A DNA stretch of 64,000 bases from Lentibacillus sp. JNUCC-1 (GTDB lineage Bacteria; Bacillota; Bacilli; Bacillales; Amphibacillaceae): NCBI RefSeq assembly GCF_009741735.1, contig NZ_WHOH01000003.1, positions 496,001 to 560,000 on the forward strand, given 5' to 3'. Of the stretch, positions 13,562 to 22,828 are shown piece by piece. How positions within the stretch are numbered: position 1 is the stretch's first letter; every line of letters begins with the position of its first letter. Both the position numbers and the translations under genes were made by a program. Below the pieces are notes generated by a model. It did no database searches and was not told the DNA's origin. It saw only the letters and a list, made by a program, of their open reading frames with translations.

Positions 13562-14311
13562 CTAACCATTCATCCGTTCACACACACCAGCATTTAGTAT
13601 CCGCTCGGCATTCTTAACTCGGCCTGTCGCGGGCGGTTCGATGCCTTCGAGGGGGTAGTCGTAGCCGAGTGCTTTCCATTTGTAGACGCCGAGCTGGTGG
13701 TAGGGCAGAACGTCGACTTTTTCCACGTTGTCGAGGGTCTGGATAAATGCACTAAGTTCCATTAGGTCTTCGTCTATATCAGATATGCCGGGGACGAGGA
13801 CGTGTCTGATCCAGACGGGCACGTGTTTTTCAGCAAGATATTTGGCAAATTCCAGGATGTGTGAATTGGTCATGCCGGTCAGGGATTTATGTTTCTCTGC
13901 ATTGATTTGTTTGATGTCCATTAGTACAAGGTCGGTCAATTCCATCAGTTCATCCAGCTGTTCGCGGAATGATGGGGAGTTTGAGAAGCATCCGCCGGCG
14001 GTGTCGATGGCGGTGTGGATGCCCCTTTTCTTAAGTTCTCTGAACAAGTAGATGACACTTTTAATTTGAAGGAGGGGCTCGCCACCGCTGATGGTGACGC
14101 CCCCGTTTGACGCCTTGAAAAAGGGCTTATACGTTTCAATATCCTTAATGATCTCATCCAAGTCAACGCGGCGTCCGTCCCCCATTTTCCAGGTGTCGGG
14201 GTTGTGGCAGAATTGGCATCTTAAAGGACAGCCTTGCATGAAGACGATATAACGCAGTCCTGGGCCGTCCAATGTACCACATGTTTCAACAGAGTGTATG
14301 CGAGCTTCCAT
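13562..14311 (-). CDS. pflA: Pyruvate formate-lyase activating enzyme
   Basis: This 249-residue radical SAM enzyme installs the glycyl radical on pyruvate formate-lyase. The cluster motif C-x3-C-x2-C is at Cys28, Cys32 and Cys35 (GCPLRCQFCHNPDTW), and the SAM-binding GGVTISGGEPLLQ follows near residue 80. The VPVWIRHVLVPG and DVLPYHQLG segments are characteristic of PflA. ATG 14311 is eight bases after GAAGGAGG; a longer in-frame start lacks a site. It lies 33 bases downstream of pflB in the same operon, the usual arrangement. Confidence 0.95.
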   Translation of the reverse strand: MEARIHSVETCGTLDGPGLRYIVFMQGCPLRCQFCHNPDTWKMGDGRRVDLDEIIKDIETYKPFFKASNGGVTISGGEPLLQIKSVIYLFRELKKRGIHTAIDTAGGCFSNSPSFREQLDELMELTDLVLMDIKQINAEKHKSLTGMTNSHILEFAKYLAEKHVPVWIRHVLVPGISDIDEDLMELSAFIQTLDNVEKVDVLPYHQLGVYKWKALGYDYPLEGIEPPATGRVKNAERILNAGVCERMNG

Positions 14312-14344
14312 GGTGAAAACCTCCTTCAAAATCACAGTGTCGTA

Positions 14345-16581
14345 TTACCGGCTTTCGTGGAATGTCCGGTTGATGACGTCGATTTGCTGTTCGCGTGTCA
14401 GTTTTATAAAGTTAACGGCATATCCGCTTACCCGTATGGTCAGCTGCGGATATTCTTCCGGATGCTCCATGGCGTCAAGCAGGGTGTCACGGTCAAATAC
14501 ATTAATGTTAAGGTGATGGCCGCCCTGGTCTGTGTAGCCATCGAGCATGGCTGTCAAGTTGATTTGTTGTGTTTCACTGTCGCGTCCGAGTGCTTTTGGC
14601 ACGATCGAGAAGGTGTTACTGATGCCGTCGAGTGCATCTCTGTAAGGCAATTTCCCGACTGATAAAAGAGATGCGAGTGCGCCTTTTTCATCACGGCCAT
14701 GCATTGGGTTAGCGCCTGGTGCAAAAGGTTCGCCTGCTCGTCTGCCATCTGGTGTGTGGCCGGTTTTTTTGCCGTATACGACGTTTGATGTGATGGTCAG
14801 AATGGACTGGGTATGCTCAGCGTCGCGATACGTGTGGTGTTGCTTGATTTTATTCATAAACCGTGTGACGAGTTCTGAAGCGATGTCATCAACTCTGTCG
14901 TCGTTGTTGCCGTATGCGGGATAGTCGCCCTCTATTTCATAGTCAGTGGCCAGCCCTTCTGCGTCCCGAATCACTTTAACCTTGGCGTGTTTGATGGCGC
15001 TCAAAGAGTCTGCCACAACAGATAGTCCGGCGACACCACAGGCCATGGTTCTAAAAACATCTTTGTCATGGAGCGCCATTTCAAGGCGTTCATAGCTGTA
15101 ACGGTCGTGCATATAGTGAATGACGTTCAAAGTGTTGACATACAGACCAGCGAGCCAGTCGAGCATGGTGTCGTATTTTTCCATGACTTCTTCAAAATCA
15201 AGTACATCGCTTGTAATCGGTGCATAAGCTGGGGCCACCTGGACATGGGATATTTCATCGACACCGCCATTGATCGCATAGAGCAATGCTTTCGCAAGGT
15301 TCGCGCGGGCACCGAAGAATTGCATTTGCTTGCCGATTGTCATGGCAGACACGCAGCAGGCAATGCCATAGTCGTCTCCATAGATGTCACGCATGAGATC
15401 GTCGTTTTCGTATTGGATGGAACTGGTTTCGATGGACATTTTCGCACAGAACCGTTTGAACCGCTCTGGCAGATTTTCAGACCAGAGAACAGTCAGGTTT
15501 GGCTCAGGCGCTGGCCCGAGATTTTTCAATGTGTGCAGAAAACGGAAAGAGTTCTTTGTCACAAGCGGTGTGCCGTCTAATGCGACACCGCCGATGGACT
15601 CGGTGACCCAAGTTGGATCCCCGCTGAAAAGTTCATTATAGTCAGGTGTGCGCGCGAACTTGACGAGTCGCAGTTTCATAACGAAATGGTCGACCAATTC
15701 TTGTGCGGTTTCTTCAGTCAAGCGGCCTTTAGCCAAGTCACGTTCAATATAAATATCGAGAAAAGTTGAGACACGGCCGAGACTCATTGCAGCGCCGTTT
15801 TGTTCTTTGATGGCAGCTAGGTAGCCAAAATAGAGCCACTGAAATGCTTCATGGGCGGTTGTAGCGGGTCGTGAAATATCAAAGCCATGTCCGGCTGCCA
15901 TTTCTTTCAGTTCATGAAGGGCACGAATTTGTTCGGTTGTTTCTTCCCGGTCACGCATAACGTCATCGAACATCGCCCCATTAGCCCCGATTTCTGCGAG
16001 GTCCTGCTGTTTGGCTTCGATGAGGCGATCGACACCGTATAGCGCAACACGACGATAATCACCAATGATACGGCCGCGGCCATAAGCATCAGGCAAACCA
16101 GTGATGATCCCAGCTTTGCGGGCGCGTCTCATTTCAGGTGTGTAGGCATCAAAAACGCCTTGATTATGCGTTTTACGAAAATGGGTAAAAGTATCTTGCA
16201 CATCTTGGTCAACCTTGTAGCCATAGGATTCGCAAGCCGCAACAGCCATGCGAATGCCGCCAAACGGCTGCAGGGAACGTTTGAAAGGGACGTCAGTCTG
16301 CAAACCGACGATGCGTTCTTTAGCCTTGTCAATATAGCCGGGCGCATGGGATGTAATGGTGGATACAATAGAGGTATCCATATCCAGGACCCCCCGTTCT
16401 CGCGCTCTTGTTTCGACAGTTCCATTATTTCTTTCCAAAGGTCTGTTGTGTCATTTGTAGGTCCTGCCAGAAAAGCGTCATCACCCATATACGGGGTAAA
16501 GTTCTTGTTGATAAAATCGCGTACATTGACTTCTTTTTCCCAAAGGCCGCTTTTAAAACCATTCCATGGCTGAGTGTGCAT
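14345..16581 (-). pseudogene. pflB: Formate acetyltransferase (pyruvate formate-lyase), frameshifted
   Basis: PflB converts pyruvate and CoA to acetyl-CoA and formate under anoxia. From ATG 16581 (AGGGGG upstream) the frame reads NVRDFINKNFTPYMGDD and runs to [11 protein letters not shown]. It then breaks in a C6 run (16390-16395; six G in the coding strand). One extra G restores [17 protein letters not shown] and the rest of the enzyme, about 745 residues in total, the normal length. The active-site pair is present ([12 protein letters not shown]), as is the glycyl-radical loop near the C-terminus ([18 protein letters not shown]). A sequence error is as likely as a real mutation, since everything else is conserved. 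Confidence 0.9.
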
Positions 16582-16602
16582 AGCGAAAACCCCCTAAATA
16601 GT

Positions 16603-16620
16603 TTGTGAAGTGTTGAACAA
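16603..16620. promoter_or_regulatory. Candidate Rex operator upstream of pflB
   Basis: TTGTGAAGTGTTGAACAA is an imperfect inverted repeat (TTGTGAA / TTGAACAA) close to the Rex consensus TTGTGAAnnnnTTCACAA. It lies 22-39 bases upstream of the pflB start. Rex, an NADH-sensing repressor, controls pfl operons in other Firmicutes. The assignment is by pattern. Confidence 0.5.
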
Positions 16621-16774
16621 TATCACTGTACTAATCATAACATACTTTTTGACTGGTACACCCTTAAATTGTTAAGAATTTATGTCGGTATGAAGCATCG
16701 TAAAGAGGGAAAAAACTGGAATGGCAGAGGGCTTACTTGATATGATGGTTGAAAGAACGGAGGGACAAACAGAT

Positions 16775-17470
16775 ATGGGGCTTGTAACAGTAGATTTTGA
16801 TGGAACGTTGTTTAAAGGAAATTCATTTAAGGTCATGTTCCAGGTAGCTAAAGCGGATTTTTCTATAAAAGAGTGGTCTGTCGTTGGTCTGGGACTGCTT
16901 AAAGCAGGGGCTAAAGGGTTAACAGGCGGGAAGGAAGCTTTTAAACACGGATTTTTCAAGGCTTTTGCCCGTTCGTTTAAAGGAAAAACAGAGGGGGAAC
17001 TGACGGATTTCTTCAATCAGCTTGTTGTCGTTGGCAAACCCAATGTGAATCATGAACTTGTCAGCCGGGTTCGGGAACATCAGAATAACGGGGACACGGT
17101 CATTGTTTTATCCGGAGCTTTACGCCCATTTCTTTATGCGTTTATTGAGTCGCTGCAACTGGACGTGCATGTTATTGGAACGGAACTTCAAGTTAACTCT
17201 GATGGCGTATGTACAGGAGAAATTGGAGAGATTGTGAACGGGCAGGTGAAAGTGGACAAGGTGCAGCAGTGGTTAAAAGAAAACCATCCTGCACAACAAG
17301 GAGATGTGCAGGATACATGGGCATATGCAGATAGCTTAAGTGATGTGGAACTGTTGGAATTTGTCAAACACCCTATCGTGGTGAATCCAAGTGATGATAT
17401 GGTGAAAATGGCTCAAGAAAAAAACTGGCCTATTTTTTCTCAGCCAGATCAAGCGGCGAATTCACTATAA
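16775..17470 (+). CDS. HAD-superfamily (IB-type) hydrolase
   Basis: Starting at ATG 16775, behind GGAGGG, the 231-residue protein opens with the HAD motif I VTVDFDGTLFKGNS (nucleophile Asp9). Motif II is the Ser in VIVLSGALRPF, and motif IV acidic residues are in WAYADSLSDVELL. The arrangement is that of the SerB/HAD-IB group, small phosphatases acting on phosphoserine-like or lipid phosphate substrates; the substrate here is not known. An in-frame ATG at 16721 would add 18 residues but lacks a binding site. It diverges from pflB and shares its upstream region. Confidence 0.8.
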   Translation: MGLVTVDFDGTLFKGNSFKVMFQVAKADFSIKEWSVVGLGLLKAGAKGLTGGKEAFKHGFFKAFARSFKGKTEGELTDFFNQLVVVGKPNVNHELVSRVREHQNNGDTVIVLSGALRPFLYAFIESLQLDVHVIGTELQVNSDGVCTGEIGEIVNGQVKVDKVQQWLKENHPAQQGDVQDTWAYADSLSDVELLEFVKHPIVVNPSDDMVKMAQEKNWPIFSQPDQAANSL

Positions 17471-17508
17471 CAGCCAAGTGAAACTGTACTAGTTTCGCGC
17501 TTGGCTTC
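17471..17508. terminator. Bidirectional terminator-like hairpin
   Basis: AGCCAAGTGAAAC and GTTTCGCGCTTGGCT pair across a short loop between two convergent genes. The right arm covers the last codons of the SRPBCC gene. Confidence 0.6.
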
Positions 17509-17944
17509 TCGGCTTGATTTTCTCAGCCATAGACTCAGTCAATTTACGCGTTTGCTTCGGGACAAACGATTTTAGGACACTGTTAATCACCGGGGCACGC
17601 ATCCCTTTTGCTTTAATATCCAGATAACCAGTCATTCTTGTTTTGTCTTTGTCGGCCGTCTCAGCTAGAAAAGAGCCTTCGCCCGTGAATTTTTCATTCA
17701 GACCAGTTAAATCAAATTCAATTAAGGATGGCTCCTGCCATGTTTTGATGTGGACTTTCAATTTGATTTTTTTGCGGGCGATGCCAATATCACCGAAAAA
17801 CGCCCACTTTGATTCTTTGTCATTGAGAATTTCATGTTCGACATACCCTGGCATCAAGGGAGCCCATTTATCAATATCACTTACAAAGTTCCAAACATCG
17901 TCAACCGGTACATTTAAGACCTCAGCATGTGTTCCACTCGGCAT
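17489..17944 (-). CDS. SRPBCC (CoxG-like) family protein
   Basis: The 151-residue protein fits the START/Bet v1-like SRPBCC fold of the CoxG group. It has an N-terminal strand with GTHAEVLNVPVDDVWNFVSD, the WAPLMPGYVEHE loop, and a sheet containing KLKVHIKTWQEPSLIEFDL. A GEGSF segment and a long C-terminal helix follow. Such proteins bind hydrophobic ligands or help assemble membrane-bound enzymes. ATG 17944 follows GAGGAGG. No CO dehydrogenase genes are nearby, so the role is open. Confidence 0.8.
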   Translation of the reverse strand: MPSGTHAEVLNVPVDDVWNFVSDIDKWAPLMPGYVEHEILNDKESKWAFFGDIGIARKKIKLKVHIKTWQEPSLIEFDLTGLNEKFTGEGSFLAETADKDKTRMTGYLDIKAKGMRAPVINSVLKSFVPKQTRKLTESMAEKIKPRSQARN

Positions 17945-18134
17945 ATTCAATTCCTCCTCATTGTAAATGTATATCAAATGCAGGCAGCTTCTATACCTGA
18001 AAAATACACAATCCTGTTCATTCTTTTTCCCTTAAAGCCTGTTTAGAAACATGTTTTTCAATAGAATTTCCCTATTTTCGAGATATAAATGGTAAAATAA
18101 ACCTAAATCAATGAGAAGAAACAGAGGTGAAACC

Positions 18135-18848
18135 ATGGACGTAAAAAAAGAAGCCATTGGCATTGCGGCTACGCTTTTACTGCTGATTCCACTCGGAGTA
18201 GGCGGTTTTTGGATTTTTAAAAGCCTGACATCCGCACCAGTCAGTTCCGTGACGACTGATGACGCACAGATCCGTGCAGTAGCACTGCATCATGAGCACT
18301 TATCTTATTTACATATGAAACCTGATGCAGGGGAAAACTTTTATCAAACCAAAGAAGCGATGGAACTGGCGGAAATAGAAGATGAGATTGCAGCGGAAGA
18401 GGACATGCTGTCGGACGATTCGGATGTTGAAGAGGTCACAGAGCAGAAGACTTATGAGACAACAGAACGTACAGAGACGACACAGCCCTCCTATTCATCT
18501 GGTTCAAGCACAAGCAAAAAACCAGTCAATAAGACCGGAAATCAAAACTCAGGTGTATCTGTGGAAACTGGAGGAAGCAACAACCAGAAAGTCGAGTCAG
18601 ACAAACCTCAAAAAGAAAAGCCTGACAAAGATAAACAAGATCCTAAGCCACCTAAAAAAGAGGAAGACCAACAGGATCCACCTGATGCGGACAAACCTGA
18701 AAAGCCAAAACCAAAGCCAGAGAAGCCACCAAAAGAGGATCCGCCATCAGAGGAACAGCCTAAAGATCCTAAGCCTGAGAACCCGGGCGAGGGTGAAGGT
18801 AATGACAATTCCAATGGCAACGATAATGCCAACAACAATGCTTCATGA
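18135..18848 (+). CDS. Membrane-anchored proline/lysine/glutamate-rich protein
   Basis: ATG 18135 follows AGAGGTG. One N-terminal membrane helix (about residues 8-30) is followed by a short folded part, then an acidic stretch, a Ser/Thr-rich linker and a long low-complexity region of PKPPKKEEDQQDPPDADKP type (about residues 150-215), ending in an Asn-rich tail. This is the layout of wall-spanning or envelope-exposed proteins. No domain was recognised. It lies 117 bases upstream of the spore protein gene. Confidence 0.7.
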   Translation: MDVKKEAIGIAATLLLLIPLGVGGFWIFKSLTSAPVSSVTTDDAQIRAVALHHEHLSYLHMKPDAGENFYQTKEAMELAEIEDEIAAEEDMLSDDSDVEEVTEQKTYETTERTETTQPSYSSGSSTSKKPVNKTGNQNSGVSVETGGSNNQKVESDKPQKEKPDKDKQDPKPPKKEEDQQDPPDADKPEKPKPKPEKPPKEDPPSEEQPKDPKPENPGEGEGNDNSNGNDNANNNAS

Positions 18849-18965
18849 AAGCATATGACATGATTTCCGTTTTTTACAAGGGCTAAGACGATCCGTTTGG
18901 GTAAAAGCTAAGCAAGAACAGATGGGAATCTGTTTGCTTTTCAATAACCCAAGGAGTGATCAGTC

Positions 18966-19169
18966 ATGGGCGACAACAGAAACAGACGTAATGATTTGTT
19001 GGTGCCAGGTGCAGACAATGCCGTCGACAAAATGAAGACGGAAATCGCAAACGAGTTCAACGTTGAGCTCGGAGCCGATACAACTGCACGAGAGAACGGA
19101 TCAGTGGGCGGCGAAATGGTCAAACGCATGATCAAAATCGCTGAGGAAAGCATGAACAATAGAAAATAA
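18966..19169 (+). CDS. Alpha/beta-type small acid-soluble spore protein
   Basis: This 67-residue protein coats and protects DNA in the dormant spore. It has the family core with the GPR protease site region [18 protein letters not shown], the [13 protein letters not shown] segment and a KIAEES end. AAGGAGTG precedes the ATG. Its presence shows that the host forms endospores. Expression would be in the forespore; I did not identify a clear sigma-G promoter. A terminator follows. Confidence 0.95.
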   Translation: MGDNRNRRNDLLVPGADNAVDKMKTEIANEFNVELGADTTARENGSVGGEMVKRMIKIAEESMNNRK

Positions 19170-19182
19170 TTGAAGTACATGG

Positions 19183-19209
19183 AGGGTCTCGTTTTTGAGG
19201 CCCTTTTTT
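19183..19209 (+). terminator. Terminator of the spore protein gene
   Basis: AGGGTCTC and GAGGCCCT form an imperfect stem around GTTTTT, followed by a run of seven T. Confidence 0.7.
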
Positions 19210-19380
19210 TGAATGGGGAAAAACCCCCGCCCAGTCTGCACATCCACATCATTTCCTTACCGTACTAATGAGCGGGGAAGCCCATTCCTTCAGGTGTGGG
19301 ATGAGAGCGAATATATTAAAACATGAACTTAAAAGGTCTAAACAATTAAAGTAAAAATAGAACTTATGTTCCCTTTGTGA

Positions 19381-19386
19381 TATAAT
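19381..19386 (+). promoter_or_regulatory. tnpB: -10 element of tnpB
   Basis: TGATATAAT ending at 19386 is an extended -10 about 18 bases before the start codon, so the tnpB transcript would have a very short leader carrying GAGGAGGTG. Confidence 0.4.
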
Positions 19387-19403
19387 ATATATGAGGAGGT
19401 GAA

Positions 19404-20474
19404 ATGGTGCCAACAATTTCTCTGAAAGTAGAATTGCTAAAGCCGACAATAGAAAAACAAAATGTGTATCAAACAATGACACAAACAAACACGGATTTCG
19501 CTAATTGGCTTTTGACTTATGACGATCTGAACAAAGCGACATCCAAAGTTTTCAAGCTGTTCTCATCCAACAAACAACTGCCCTCAGCAGTTGTTAATCA
19601 AACGATTCGGGACGTGAAAAGTCAAAAGAGACACCAAAAAGTGAAAAAATATAAAAGACTTTGGTGTGCTTTCAATAACCAAAACGCCAAAATAGAATAT
19701 GATAGGCTTTATAAAATCAGCTTCCCGACACTTGAAAAACGTATCGGCGTGCCTTTGGTCGTCCGACCGTTTCAGCAAAAATGGCTCGATAAGATTTTAA
19801 ACGGTGAAGCCAAACAAGGTACGGTTGACCTTTTTAAAAAGAGAGGACGCTGGTTTGTGACAATTGCCATTTCCTATGACGTAGAAAAAACGACCAATGA
19901 GAAGGTATTGGGTATTGACCTTGGGTTGAAAAACATCGCCACATGCAGTGTCGGCACGAAAAGTTTATTTTTTAAAGGCAATCAAATAGCCTTCAAAAGA
20001 AGAAGATTTTCTTCAAGAAGACGTAAGCTGGGCAAGCTGAAAAAACTTCAAGCTATCAAAAAGTCAAAAGATAAAGAGTCGCTTTGGATGAGAGAAATGA
20101 ATCATACTATATCCCGTCGAATCATACGCTTTGCCAGGTCCAACGGTGTTGGACTGATCAGAATGGAAGATTTGACAGGTATTCGCATGGCTAAATCAAA
20201 AAAAGAGGCAGGCAGAAACCTGAACAATTGGAGTTTCCATCAGCTTCAGACATTCATTCAGTATAAAGCAGAAATGGCAGGCATCACGGTTGAATATGTC
20301 GTGCCAAATTATACATCGCAAACATGTAAATGCGGAAATTGTGACAAGAAAAACCGCAATGGTTTGAGGTTCAAATGTAAAAAGTGCAGCTATAAAAACC
20401 ACGCGGATTTAAATGCAAGCATCAATATCGCAAAAGCCCTGTCAGGCATCTCCAAACATAAACAAGTTATATAA
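19404..20474 (+). CDS. tnpB: RNA-guided endonuclease TnpB
   Basis: TnpB is the transposon-encoded ancestor of Cas12; with an omegaRNA it cuts DNA next to a short motif and favours retention of its element. The 356-residue protein is near the family's usual size. The RuvC triad is intact: Asp172 in GIDLGLKN, Glu255 in RMEDLTG and Asp335 in HADLNASIN. A four-cysteine zinc ribbon lies between the last two (Cys310, Cys313, Cys325, Cys328). GAGGAGGTG precedes ATG 19404; GTG 19407 is an alternative. Nothing suggests inactivation. Confidence 0.93.
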   Translation: MVPTISLKVELLKPTIEKQNVYQTMTQTNTDFANWLLTYDDLNKATSKVFKLFSSNKQLPSAVVNQTIRDVKSQKRHQKVKKYKRLWCAFNNQNAKIEYDRLYKISFPTLEKRIGVPLVVRPFQQKWLDKILNGEAKQGTVDLFKKRGRWFVTIAISYDVEKTTNEKVLGIDLGLKNIATCSVGTKSLFFKGNQIAFKRRRFSSRRRKLGKLKKLQAIKKSKDKESLWMREMNHTISRRIIRFARSNGVGLIRMEDLTGIRMAKSKKEAGRNLNNWSFHQLQTFIQYKAEMAGITVEYVVPNYTSQTCKCGNCDKKNRNGLRFKCKKCSYKNHADLNASINIAKALSGISKHKQVI

Positions 20475-20656
20475 CTCGTGTACCGGTAACAGGTATACCG
20501 CCAATTGCGGTACAATTCATAACGCAGTTGGACGGGGCCATGGCAGCCCCCTTAACTTGAGGCTAGTTCAAAACCGAAAGGGACTGCGAACGTCTTAGCA
20601 CTCGAGAATCCCACTGCTTTAGCTGTGGGAGTGTCAAAGCCAATATAATTCACTTC
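20475..20656 (+). ncRNA. Putative omegaRNA (right-end RNA) with guide
   Basis: The about 164 non-coding bases after the tnpB stop are identical to those at 14-177, are rich in short inverted repeats (for example ACCGGTAACAGGTATACCG and GGGGCCATGGCAGCCCC) and end in the TCCCAC/GTGGGA hairpin. This is where TnpB omegaRNA is encoded in related elements. The sequence after 20638 (GCCAATATAATTCAC) would be the guide; the two copies diverge exactly at this point. Confidence 0.55.
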
Positions 20657-20741
20657 AAAAATCCGCCGCGTTTCTATATAGTTGTTGTAAGACATATACA
20701 TGAAACCAAACGGCATCAATTAGATGGACAGGGGGAGACGC

Positions 20742-21457
20742 ATGAAACCGATTATTGGAATTACGACGTCAATGGAACTGGATGAAGCGTATTACAAAAT
20801 TGCCAACGCAAACGTAAAAGCCATTTCTGAAACCGGGGGCATTCCCGTGATCTTACCGCATTACTTAAAGGAAGCAGACATCGAGGAAATGGCTAACAGA
20901 CTTGATGGGCTGTATTTAACCGGGGATATGACATTGACCCGACGTTGTTTGGAGAAGAGCCGCATCCGAATCTCGGGACGATTATTCCTTCTCGTGATGC
21001 TTTTGAAATGGCGATGATCAAACGGATGCTTGATCTGGATAAGCCGGTTCTGGCTGTCTGCCGTGGGATTCAAATTCTGAACATAGCGATGGACGGGGAT
21101 ATGTATCAGGATATTTATACGCAAATCGACCGCAGCCTATTGCAACACAGTCAAAATGCCCCACTTGGTCACGGTTCCCATTTTGTTGAGGTAACTGCAG
21201 ATAGTTTACTTCATCGATTGACTGGTATGGACACACTCAGAGTGAACAGCCGGCACCATCAGGCGAACAGACGGGTGAAAGCACCATTGAAAACAAGTGG
21301 CCTGGCAAGTGATATGATCATTGAAGCAGTCGAGTCAGAAGCCCACCGCTTTGTGCTCGGTTTGCAGTGGCATCCGGAGAATATGCTCACATCAGGTGAC
21401 GAAGCTTCTCGCCAGATTTATAATGGATTTATAGAAGCCTGCAAAAGTCAATCTTAA
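20742..21457 (+). pseudogene. Peptidase C26 (gamma-glutamyl-GABA hydrolase-like), frameshifted
   Basis: The enzyme is a class I glutamine-amidotransferase-fold hydrolase related to PuuD. From ATG 20742 (GGGGGAG upstream) it reads KPIIGITTSMELDEAYY and runs to RLDGLYLTG. One G is missing from the GGGG at 20922-20925; adding it restores GGYDIDPTLFGEEPHPN and a total of about 238 residues. The nucleophile is in VLAVCRGIQILN, and the His-x-Glu pair is in LQWHPENM. It probably hydrolyses a gamma-glutamyl amide. It lies 23 bases upstream of the dipeptidase gene. Confidence 0.85.
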
Positions 21458-21480
21458 AAACATAAAGGAGAATCTGTTTT

Positions 21481-22428
21481 ATGATCATCGATACACATTG
21501 TGATGCACTGCTGAAATTACAATTGGCAAAACGAGGCGCAGCATACGGTCAAGACCTGCTTGACTTCAAAAACGCACCTGAACTGGATACGAGTCTGGCC
21601 CGACTTAAAGAAGGCGGTGTAAAAGTCCAGTTCTTTGCCATCTTTATCGAACCGGATGTGCCATCAGAAGAAAAATGGCAACACGCGCTTGAACAAATTG
21701 ATCTTTTTTATACAGAGATCATTGATAAGAATCCCGAAATGGTACATATTCGCAAATGGGAGGATCTTTCGTCACTAGAGGATGGGCAAATTGGTGCTGT
21801 CCTGACCCTGGAAGGCGCAGATGCGTTCGGCAACGATCTCGTGAAACTGCGGCACTTGTACAGACTTGGTGTGTTGTCGATCGGCATGACCTGGAACAAC
21901 GCCAATCTGTGTGCTGATGGAGCGGGTGAACCACGTGGCGGCGGTCTGACACTGCTTGGTAAAGAAGTCGTTAAACTCAACAATGAACACCGCGTATGGA
22001 CCGATGTTGCACACAGCACCGTTCAAGGGTTCTGGGATATACTGAAACACGCGGACTATCCGTTTGCCAGCCACTCCAACGCCCGCGCCATCTGTGACCA
22101 TCGCCGCAATCTGTACGATGATCAAGCTAAAGCCATGTTCGAAAAAGGCGGTCTCATTCATGTCGTCTTCAATCCGCCTTTTATTAACGCAGACCGTGAC
22201 GAAGCATCGATTACTGACCTCATCCGCCACATCGATCATTTTTGCAGCCTCGGCGGGGAACATCACATCGGTTTTGGATCTGACTTTGATGGCATTTCAT
22301 CATTCGTAAAAGGGCTTGAAAATGCAGGGCAATATCCGAACCTCATCAACGAACTGCAAAAGCATTACAGTGAAACACAAGTAAAGAATTTTGCTTACCA
22401 GAATTTTATGGACCATTTGCCCAGTTAG
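21481..22428 (+). CDS. Membrane dipeptidase (peptidase M19)
   Basis: The 315-residue zinc dipeptidase has the renal dipeptidase fold. The metal site is marked by His6 and Asp8 (DTHCDALL), the bridging Glu111 in TLEGADAFG, and histidines in DVAHS and FASHSNARA; the closing GFGSDFDGIS motif provides the last acidic residue. The family cleaves L-D or D-D dipeptides. Pairing with a C26 hydrolase suggests joint breakdown of gamma-glutamyl or wall-derived peptides. AAAGGAG precedes the ATG. Confidence 0.9.
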   Translation: MIIDTHCDALLKLQLAKRGAAYGQDLLDFKNAPELDTSLARLKEGGVKVQFFAIFIEPDVPSEEKWQHALEQIDLFYTEIIDKNPEMVHIRKWEDLSSLEDGQIGAVLTLEGADAFGNDLVKLRHLYRLGVLSIGMTWNNANLCADGAGEPRGGGLTLLGKEVVKLNNEHRVWTDVAHSTVQGFWDILKHADYPFASHSNARAICDHRRNLYDDQAKAMFEKGGLIHVVFNPPFINADRDEASITDLIRHIDHFCSLGGEHHIGFGSDFDGISSFVKGLENAGQYPNLINELQKHYSETQVKNFAYQNFMDHLPS

Positions 22429-22438
22429 GGGGAAACGA

Positions 22439-22777
22439 ATGGATAGGGAATACAACGATTTGATAGGAGATATTTTAGAAGCATCTGGTGAAAAAGATAA
22501 CTATAGTGGTGAGGGAAAAGGAAAACCAATCCCTAAAACCTACTTAAAAAGAGATCTCTTCCAAAACTTCCAAGAAAAGGCAAAGGACGCAGGCTTTTTG
22601 CCGCCTTGGTTAGAGATGCAAAAAGAAATAAGCGCACTAATACATGCTGCTGAAACTGAAAATGATGTTAAGTTGGTCAATAAAAAGATTAAAAAATATA
22701 ATACAACATGTCCTCCACCTATGCAGAAACCACCCATCACGCTACAAAGTTTGGAGAGGGCTAAAGAAGTTTGGTGA
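22439..22777 (+). CDS. DUF1992 (DnaJ-C28-like) protein
   Basis: The 112-residue protein matches DUF1992: GKGKPIPKTYLKRDLFQNF, then GFLPPWLEMQKEI and a closing NTTCPPPMQKPPI motif. The domain is shared with eukaryotic DNAJC28, but there is no J domain here. The function is unknown. ATG 22439 follows GGGGGAAA, ten bases after the dipeptidase stop, so the three genes probably form one operon ending at the hairpin after 22784. Confidence 0.8.
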   Translation: MDREYNDLIGDILEASGEKDNYSGEGKGKPIPKTYLKRDLFQNFQEKAKDAGFLPPWLEMQKEISALIHAAETENDVKLVNKKIKKYNTTCPPPMQKPPITLQSLERAKEVW

Positions 22778-22783
22778 AAAAGA

Positions 22784-22824
22784 CAACAGCACGCATTGCT
22801 GCGATCAGTAACGCGTGCTGTTTC
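22784..22824. terminator. Terminator between DUF1992 and galT-like genes
   Basis: AACAGCACGC and GCGTGCTGTT form a 10-bp stem with a long loop between convergent genes; a short T-run follows on the right. Confidence 0.7.
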
Positions 22825-22828
22825 TTAT

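Larger units (their letters stand above)
19261..20638 (+). mobile_element. TnpB-only element (IS605/IS1341-type), complete
   Basis: The element carries tnpB and no Y1 transposase (tnpA). The left end has a hairpin-like CCCATTCCTTCAGGTGTGGG (19281-19300); the right end is the 177-base segment also present at 1-177, with a subterminal TCCCAC/GTGGGA hairpin. TTAC directly precedes the inferred left end at 19257-19260; this may be the target or TAM sequence, but the left boundary is an estimate. It must have been mobilised in trans, or is now immobile. Confidence 0.75.

Noticed and set aside
15068..15580. Plus-strand 170-codon frame
   Set aside because: It is antisense to pflB, which is conserved throughout, and has no ribosome binding site or recognisable product.
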